A DNA stretch of 64,000 nucleotides, taken from the NCBI GenBank assembly GCA_030035585.1, contig CM057462.1, positions 121,143,234-121,207,233 on the forward strand. Direction: 5' to 3'. The translations under genes and the position numbers were made by a program. This document shows, piece by piece, positions 57,452 through 64,000 of this stretch (position 1 is its first letter; every line of letters begins with the position of its first letter). This DNA is from Dugong dugon. Taxonomy: Eukaryota > Chordata > Mammalia > Sirenia > Dugongidae. A model generated the notes under the pieces. That model made no database searches. It saw nothing but the letters and a program-made list of their open reading frames with translations, and was not told the origin of the DNA.

Positions 57452-58012
57452 TGTGGTAGACAGACTCTGTGGTGACCTCCTATGATCCCCACCTCCTGGT
57501 GTTGAATAATCCCTTTCCCTTGAGTGTGAGTGGGACTTGCAACTTACTTCTAATCAACAGAATAGGGCAAAGGAATATGATTACTTTACATACTATAAGT
57601 TCCCATTTTGCTTGCAGGCTCACTCTAGACTTCCCTTGCTGGCTCGATGAAGTAGCCATGTTGGGAACGCCCATGGGCAAGGAACTATGAGCAGCCTCTA
57701 GGAACTGCAGTAGCTGCGGGCAGCAGATAGTCATCAGCCAATAACAAGCCAGGGCCTTCAGTTCTATAGCCACAAGAAAATGAATTCTGCCAAAAACCTG
57801 AGTGAGCTTGGAAGAAGATTCTTCTTCAGTCAAGCCTTCGGAGGAGAACACAGCATGGTTGACATCTTGATTGCAGTCTTGTGAGACCCTTAAGTAGAGG
57901 ACCTAATAAGCTGTGCTCAGACTCCTGACACGTAGAAACTTTGAACTAATAAATGTATATTATTTTAAGCTGCTAAGTTTGTGGTGATTTGATATGCAGC
58001 AATAACTAACCC
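57452..58012 (+). mobile_element. MaLR-type LTR (MLT1-like)
   Basis: It starts 'tgtggtagacagactctgtg' and ends with 'ttttaagctgctaagtttgtgg' area and 'gcagcaataactaac', the MLT1 layout. The central part ('ctagacttcccttgctggc', 'gtagccatgttgggaacg') is diverged. Confidence 0.75.
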
Positions 58013-58052
58013 TCAAGAACTTTGGCTGAGAGTTTAAGACATGTATGGCCCA

Positions 58053-58575
58053 TGTCTTAGTCATCTAGTGCTGCTATAACAGAAATACCACAAGTATTTC
58101 TGTTATAGCAGACAGGCTTTAACAAAGAGAAATTTATTTTCTGACAGTCTAGTAGGCTAGAAGTCTAAATTCAGGGCATCAGCTCCAGGGGAAGGCTTTC
58201 CCCCTCTGTCATCTCTGGAGGAAGGTCCTTGTCATCAGTCTTCCTTTGGTCTAGGAGCTTCTCTGCGCAGGAACCTCAGGCCAAAGGACGCGCTCTGCTC
58301 CTGGCACTGCTTTCTTGGTGGTATGAGGTCCCCCGTGTCTCTCTGCTCACTTCTCTTTTATATCTCAAAAGAGATTGGCTTAAGACACTATCTAGTCTTG
58401 TAGACCTCATCAATATAACTGCCACAATCCATCTTATTACATCACAGTGTTAGGGTTTACAATGCATAGGGAAATCACATCAGATGATAAAGTGGTAGAG
58501 AATCATACAATACTGGGAATCATGACCTAGCTAAGTTGACAGATATTTTCTGGGGGCACAATTCAATCCATGACA
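58053..58575 (-). mobile_element. Solo LTR, MaLR-like, with exact ends
   Basis: The element begins TG (58053) and ends CA (58575). A perfect 5-bp target-site duplication, gccca, lies at 58048-58052 and 58576-58580. Read on the minus strand it opens 'tgtcatggattgaattgtgt', the MaLR-type start. It has no internal viral genes. Good preservation of ends suggests it is younger than the LTR at 57452. Confidence 0.85.
58071..58111. repeat. Perfect 18-bp inverted repeat with 5-base loop
   Basis: The left arm ctgctataacagaaatac (58071-58088) and right arm (58094-58111) are exact reverse complements around the loop cacaa. It sits at the edge of the LTR and replaces the sequence expected there. Confidence 0.95.
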
Positions 58576-58579
58576 GCCC

Positions 58580-60065
58580 ATCATTTTTTCCCTCCCTCTG
58601 TTCATCTTATACTTCTTACATTCCACTGGGGGCTAGAAGGAGACACTTTTGTTCTCCTCTTCCAGTCTGGTGGGTCGGTCCTCTCCCCCTAGCCCCCTCC
58701 CCAACATCATAACTTCTTGCCTGAAGTGGCATTCACTCCCTCTACCTATTTTGGATTCTGTATGTGGAATGGCTGCTCTGAGTCACAATTTAGATGAAGA
58801 GATAAAAAAATACAGACAATATTTTAAAAACTTTTCCCCATAACATAGATCATTACAGCTAGCTTCCTACCTTTTAGATTCAGTTGGTATGAGCCTCGTT
58901 GTCTTCCCAGCTCAAGATGTTACACAAACCATCTTTAAGTCTAATTTTCTTTTGAGTTTTTACCTATCAGACTTCTCCTGGCATGAGGAAAACCATCAAG
59001 GCTGGGTGGCCCACCTGCTCAGACATAAATACAACTTGCTCAGAGTCTAGTTTCTCATGCAAACGCATCTGCTGGGAAGATAGCCAGGATAATTAACTAT
59101 CTAGTTAGGGTTCATGAAATACAACCACAGATTATTAGAGCTGGAAAAAGAGCTATGAAGTCCGAACACTCTCATTTTATAGATAAGAAAACTTAAGCCA
59201 GCAAAATGACTTGCTAAAAGTTACCCTACTTGTTTATTCAAAACTGTAACTAGAATCTGAGCATCCTGGCTAGAAGGCTATGTACTAGTTATCTCAAGAT
59301 AACATGTACAAACTGCAAATAAATGTGTAGCAGAAAATTCTTTCTGAAGCAAGGTTTGTCAGAGTGGGTAATTTTTTTCATCCATTTTCTTGAGACCCCT
59401 TCCTTTCACAAGAATTAAGTTTTTATCCTCTTCTGCTAATAAGAGAAATTCTTTCCAGAAGCCAAAGAATAGCCACTTTCCTCTGACCTGCTAAATGATA
59501 ATAACAGCTGTAGGAATATGTCTCAGCATACCCCAGGGAGTGAGGTGTGAGGGCATTTACAGACACTGGTTCCAGTTGGGGTTGTCCAGACCTGGGTAGC
59601 CTGCTGACCTTGTCTAGAGACAGGATTTTTAACCATACGTTTACGTATAGTCTCTTCTTCCCTCTGTCTTTCTCAATCTCTTTTTTTCTCTTACGAAGGG
59701 GAGCTGGTCTTTATTTCATTTTTTTCTTTTTAGTGTTGAATTTCAGACAAAGCCCCGGAAATATGAATACAGCTTTTGTGAAAATGAGCGAGAATCATTT
59801 TTAAAAAAACAATCCTTTTATCACTTTTATTCATTTTGCAGAGATTCTTCTCGCTCCTGGAATTAGGAAATGGTTTTTGTCATAGACAGTGACCTTTTGA
59901 AAGCATGTTGTTATTTTATTTCTAATTCTCATAAGAGTTCCCTGCACAAGAGTAGCTTGAGACAGTTAACATTGTTTCATTTTCTTCTTTCCCAATCCTG
60001 ACAATGGTCAAGTTTATGATGTCAAACATCATACCGTATTTCAGTTTTGTGGGAGATGGTGGGGT
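58580..60065. other. Mostly unique sequence
   Basis: No gene is seen. An old repeat fragment of the same kind as 51715-51790 lies at about 59135-59235. Confidence 0.4.
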
Positions 60066-60067
60066 CT

Positions 60068-60283
60068 CACAGATAAGAGCCCAGTTATGGAGTCAGATAG
60101 ACCTGAGTTCAGAGCTCATTGATCTTGAGTGAGTCATTTAACTTCTCAAAGTCTAAGTTTCCTCATAGGTAAAGTGGGGAGAATAATAGTACTGAGTTTA
60201 TGGGGTGTTATGAACACCACATGAGAAGAATGTAGCACATCCAGCACAGAGCCTGACGCTTAGTGAGTGTTATCATAACATGT
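60068..60283 (+). mobile_element. MIR
   Basis: 'tgagttcagagctcattgat', 'gagtgagtcatttaacttct', 'gtttcctcataggtaaagtg' and 'ccagcacagagcctgacg' are MIR landmarks in order. The SINE at 60286 cut its 3' end. Confidence 0.85.
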
Positions 60284-60285
60284 AG

Positions 60286-60495
60286 GTCCCTAGATGTCGC
60301 AAACAGTTTGCACTCGGCTACTAACCAAAAAGATTGGCATTTCAAATCCACCCAGTAGCACCATGGAAGAAAGCCCTGGCAATCTACTTCCATAAGATTA
60401 TAACCAATGAAAACTGTATGGAGCACAGTTCTACTCTGAAACACATGGGGTCACTATGAATTGAAATCAGCACAATGACAATGGCTTCTTTTGGT
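60286..60495 (+). mobile_element. AfroSINE, second subtype
   Basis: Head 'gtccctagatgtcgcaaac', middle 'gccctggcaatctacttcc'. Flanked by 15-bp duplications tatcataacatgtag / tatcataatatgtag with one mismatch (60271-60285 and 60496-60510). Confidence 0.93.
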
Positions 60496-60540
60496 TATCA
60501 TAATATGTAGGACACATTGTTAGAATTACTATACATATTG

Positions 60541-60690
60541 ATTGTCCATATTCCCAGCTGGACTCTAAACTCCACTAGAGCAGGAACCATGTCTGTCTTG
60601 TTCACCATGGTAATCCCTACACCCAGCTTAATGTCTACCACATAGTAGGTGCTCAGAATATATTTTTGTGAATGAATGAGTAAATGAATG
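60541..60690 (+). mobile_element. L2 3'-end fragment
   Basis: 'gcaggaaccatgtctgtctt', 'cacatagtaggtgctcag' and 'gtgaatgaatgagtaaatg' are the L2 terminus. Confidence 0.8.
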
Positions 60691-60691
60691 C

Positions 60692-61285
60692 TCAAAACAG
60701 ATAACTGTTATTAGTCTTCCCTTTAATTTAGGTGGCACATCAGCAGGTCACACAGACCAGCTGAGTCCTTTTACCAACACCCTGTCCCATATGCACATTT
60801 GGACTTGTCCATACAGAGATGTGGGTATCAACTGCTACCAGATTTCCTGCCTTGGACATATTTAGTTCAAGTTTAGGAATTTGGAAAGGCACTTCCTCAT
60901 ATTCTGGCATTGACTGGCATCTATGGAAAACTCTAACAGCCTGACATTAAAAAAACAATATCTGAAGAAGAGCTAGAAAGAGCAAGTGTTAAGAATAATC
61001 TGGTAAGAAAAATAAAGTTTCTTATGACTTAGTTTTCATAATTCAGAACCCAACATGAACCTCTCATGAGTTCAATAATTTCCAAGGAAACTGAGGCTTT
61101 TAATGTTCCTGTTCCATTATAGATAATTTCCTTCTCATCAGAGGCCTCTAACAGCAGTTGAAATGGAAATAAAAATAGTCTGAGGAAAGAGAGTGCGAGA
61201 AATAAAAAAGGAACATAATATGGAGACGAGATAGATCCCTAGGAGATAGAGAGTTTTGTAAACAAGCTTTCTCTAGACAGTGATC
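60692..61285. other. Unique sequence, nothing recognised
   Basis: No gene or repeat is seen. Confidence 0.4.
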
Positions 61286-61287
61286 AA

Positions 61288-61372
61288 ATTCATCTCTGCA
61301 TCCCTAGGGCCTAGCACAGAGCTTGGACATGTGAGCTGCTCAGCACATACTTGTTGGGTGAAAGGGTGTCTA
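61288..61372 (+). mobile_element. L2 3'-end fragment
   Basis: 'ctgcatccctagggcctagc' followed by 'cagcacatacttgttggg' fits the L2 terminus. Confidence 0.6.
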
Positions 61373-61426
61373 TGAGATGAAGCGACAGAGAAGAAGCAGG
61401 GGTTAGAGTGCAAAAATCCAGAACTT

Positions 61427-62025
61427 GTTACTGTTAGTTGCTGTTGAGTGGGCTCTGATTCATAGTGACCTTATGTGTAACAGCGAAATGTTGCCTGGTC
61501 CTGCACCATTCTCACAACAGTAGGTGTATTTGAACCCATTGTTGCAGCCACTGGGTCAATCCTTCTCGTTGAGGGCCTCCCTCTTTTTTGCTGACCATCT
61601 GCTTTATCAAACATGATGTCTTTCCCCAGCGATTGGTCCCTCCTGATGATGTGTCCAAAGTAAACGAGGTGAAGTCTCACCATTTCCACTTCTAAGGAAC
61701 ATTCTGATTGTATTTCTTCTAAGACTGATTTATTCATTTTTCTGGCAGTCCTTGGTATATTCAACATTCTTTGCCAACACCAAAGTTTGAGTGCATCAAT
61801 TCTTCATAGGTCTTCCTATTTCATTGTCTAGCTTTTGCAAACATATGAGGCGATTAAAAAGACAACTGCTTGGGTCAGGTGCACTGTAGTCATTAAAGTG
61901 ATATCCTTACTTTTTAAGATTTTAAACAGGTCTCTTGCAGCAGATTTGCACAATGCAATATGTCATTTAATTTTTTGACTACTGCCTCCATGGACCTTGG
62001 TTTTTGATCCAAGTAGAGCAGGCAA
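61427..62025 (-). mobile_element. RTE-clade LINE, 3' fragment
   Basis: The minus strand encodes an RTE C-terminus with conserved pieces 'TARKMNKSVLEEIQSECSL', 'HLVYFGHIIRRDQSLGKD' and 'QQKRGRPSTRRID'. Going 5', reverse-strand RTE sequence continues to about 62025 ('tttgatccaagtagagcag' on the plus strand). It is a longer piece than the copy at 37495, again 5' truncated and frame-shifted. The last ~100 bases are shared with the AfroSINE tails. Confidence 0.88.
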
Positions 62026-62029
62026 GGCT

Positions 62030-62325
62030 AAAATGGGCAACTGTCCATTGCCTGGAGCCAAAAACAAGAAAAGGAAGACAAATGCTTGGAAGGAAAGAGA
62101 GGAAAAAGAGTAAGTGGGAAGCTCTTCTACCTTCATTTTTACTCTTTTAACTTCTTTATTTAAGAAAAGCAATAAGGGAGAAATATCAAGAGCAGAGAGT
62201 TGTAGATCGAAGGCAGAATGGAAGATAAGAATTAATACCTCGTTCCTCTTCTCTCACTGAGAATGCTAGATTTCCAGGCTTATTCTCCATCATGTCCCCC
62301 TGTTTGCATGTGTTCTTATTTGTCC
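62030..62325. other. Unique sequence, nothing recognised
   Basis: No gene or repeat is seen. Confidence 0.4.
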
Positions 62326-62329
62326 CTCT

Positions 62330-62440
62330 CACTGGACCATAAGCAACTTGAAGGCAGACAATTTGTTTTACTCACCTTTCTGTCTGCTACTAGACCTAGC
62401 TGGATGCCTGATTAATTTAATTTTAATGAATTGAATTGGC
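62330..62440 (+). mobile_element. L2 3'-end fragment, weak
   Basis: 'aacttgaaggcagacaattt' then 'cctagctggatgcctgatt' resembles the L2 terminus. Confidence 0.5.
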
Positions 62441-62475
62441 AAGAACAGTTGATATACTTGTTAGTGGATGTATCC

Positions 62476-63102
62476 ATGTTTTGAGTTAAATTGTGTCCCC
62501 CCAAAAGATATATTGAAGTCCTAACCCCTGGTACCTAGAGATGTTACCTTTTTTGGAAATAAGATCTTTGAATGTAATCAAGTTATGATGAGTTCATATT
62601 GGGTTAGGGTGAGTCCTAAATCCAATGACTGGTGTGCTTATAAAGAGAGATTCAGACACAGGGACACAGAAAGGAGAACAACATGTAAGATGGAGACAGA
62701 GACTGGAGATGCATCTACAAACCAAGGACCACCAAGGATTTCCAGCAACCACCAGAAGCTAGAAGAAAGGCATGGAACAGATTCTTCCTATGATCCTTCA
62801 GAAGTAACCAACCCTGCTGCTACTTTGATTTTGGACTTCTAGCCTTCAGAACTGTGAGAGAATATATTTTTGCTGTCTTAAGCCATCTAGTTTGTAATAG
62901 GAGCCCTGGTGGGGCAGTGGTTAAGAGCTCGGCTGCTAATCAAGAGGTCTGTAGTTCGAATCCACCAGCTGCTCCTTGGAAACCCTATGGGGCAGTTCTA
63001 CTCTGTCCAACAGAGTTGCTGTGACTTGGACTGGACTTGACAGCAATGAGTGAGGTGCGTTTGTAGTAATTTGTTATGGTAGCCACAGGAAACTAATATG
63101 GT
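62476..63102 (+). mobile_element. MaLR-type LTR (MLT1-like), split by a SINE
   Basis: It opens 'gagttaaattgtgtcccccc', continues 'ttgaagtcctaacccctgg', 'gaacaacatgtaagatgg', 'ttttggacttctagccttc', and after the SINE ends 'gtagccacaggaaactaata'. A clear plus-strand LTR without internal sequence. Confidence 0.88.
62900..63059 (+). mobile_element. AfroSINE, short form
   Basis: Head 'ggagccctggtggggcagtgg' area with a near-perfect B box 'agttcgaatcc' (62952-62962). The middle block is absent. Flanked by tttgtaata (62891-62899) and tttgtagta (63060-63068). Inserted in the LTR. Confidence 0.95.
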
Positions 63103-63104
63103 CT

Positions 63105-64000
63105 ATATAAGGAGACTCCATTTCTCCATGATAAGGGAACAATCAATTCTTTCTCCCCCCACCCCATTTTGGGCAATAAGTAGTAGAAAACCGTAAACTA
63201 AGGGGGGAGATGTCTGCGCTTCCACACATGATGGAAATCATTGGAAGAATTTAAATCAATCAAAATAACATACTACAACATATACCAACTCTATTCTTAT
63301 GATAGTTAAAGGCAAAACATATCTCCAAGTGAGACAATAGACACTAGGAAACAATCACCAGTGTTCCATTATAATCTATTAGTTCTCGTCTCAAATTAAG
63401 TCACTCAATGGGTAGAAGGTAACCCGATTTCTTCCATCTATAAAGTCCTACCCATTACAAGCCGTTCAGTGTTAGAAATAGTTAAAGTCATGCCCAGGAA
63501 TATGGCTGAAGAGTTTTAAAAAATAGATAGAATATGCAGAAGGAGGTGAGCTGGGATGGAAAGATATGGAGAGAGAAAGAAAATAAGGGCAAGAGGAGGA
63601 CAGAAAAAGAGGAGCAAAAAGGCCATGCCGTGGAGAATAATAGGGCTGCATGTGCAATTCTTTATAGAGGTCAGTGCTATTATGTTTGATATGTATGATT
63701 GGTCAAGCCTGCATTTCTTCATACTGGAAGTGAAAAGATATGGTTTAAGACAAGAATAAGTTGTAAGTTGGCCTTGGAGTGATGGGAAGTGTATCACATA
63801 ATTCTATGTGAGACCAGGTTCTTAGCCTTTTCTGGGTCATACAGTCCTCTTTAATAATCTGATTAAATGAATAATTTCGTTTATAAGTATCGGCATGAAG
63901 CTGGTTCCTGTGAGGCAGAGTTAAAGATGTCCCAAATGTCTAACTTTTCCAAGCTGCTGTACCACTCCGTTATCTCTAACATCAACTACTCCCTCTCACC
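63105..64000. other. Unique sequence to the window end
   Basis: No gene or repeat is seen. A purine-rich patch lies at 63540-63620. Confidence 0.4.

Noticed and set aside
62900-62975. Functional tRNA gene, because of A- and B-box-like motifs
   Set aside because: The motifs belong to the tRNA-derived head of an AfroSINE; the rest of the SINE follows directly.

Overview
This window is vertebrate, and more precisely afrotherian, nuclear DNA. It contains about two dozen copies of tRNA-headed SINEs whose 3' part matches the 3' end of an RTE-clade LINE (the AfroSINE/PSINE type, known from elephants, hyraxes and sea cows). It also has RTE LINE tails, MIR and L2 fossils, MaLR-type LTRs and L1 elements. 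A paenungulate is the best reading and an elephant the most likely; the species call is inference. I see no complete host protein-coding gene, no RNA gene and no convincing host exon. The window is intergenic or deep-intronic.

Layout. 0-19 kb: mostly unique sequence with scattered SINEs, an L2 fossil (3.82-5.0 kb) split by a SINE, a three-level SINE nest (8.44-9.05 kb), old LTR/MER-like relics and a long alternating purine-pyrimidine tract (15.4 kb). 19.10-27.35 kb: a structurally full-length L1 on the plus strand, flanked by a target-site duplication. It has a CpG-rich 5'UTR starting near a YY1-type motif, a broken ORF1, an unusually long inter-ORF region carrying a 100-codon reading frame that overlaps the ORF2 start, a broken ORF2, and a 3'UTR holding three tandem degenerate copies of a ~120-290 bp unit. 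27.6-34 kb: SINEs, an old antisense L1M that has received an LTR and a SINE, and a SINE-in-SINE nest. 36.3-38.3 kb: a MaLR LTR interrupted by an RTE tail with a perfect 11-bp duplication. 39.6-41.4 kb: old CR1/L2-like sequence. 42.8-46.7 kb: a second, 5'-truncated and heavily mutated L1 with a perfect 17-bp target-site duplication inside an older L1M. 47.7-49 kb: three SINEs, one with a tRNA-Gly-like head. 52-64 kb: MIRs, SINEs, three MaLR-type LTRs (one with a perfect 18-bp inverted repeat and exact TG...CA ends), and an RTE LINE 3' fragment.

The sequences are related mainly through parasitism. The RTE LINE presumably supplies the enzyme that mobilises the AfroSINEs, because they share its 3' tail, and L1 is the other autonomous family. 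Nested insertions with readable target-site duplications give a relative chronology. I did not find a convincing new biological system. The observations most worth checking are the tandem 3'UTR of the full-length L1, the frame between its ORF1 and ORF2, repeated SINE insertion at one target sequence, and the short inverted duplication in the LTR near 58.08 kb.
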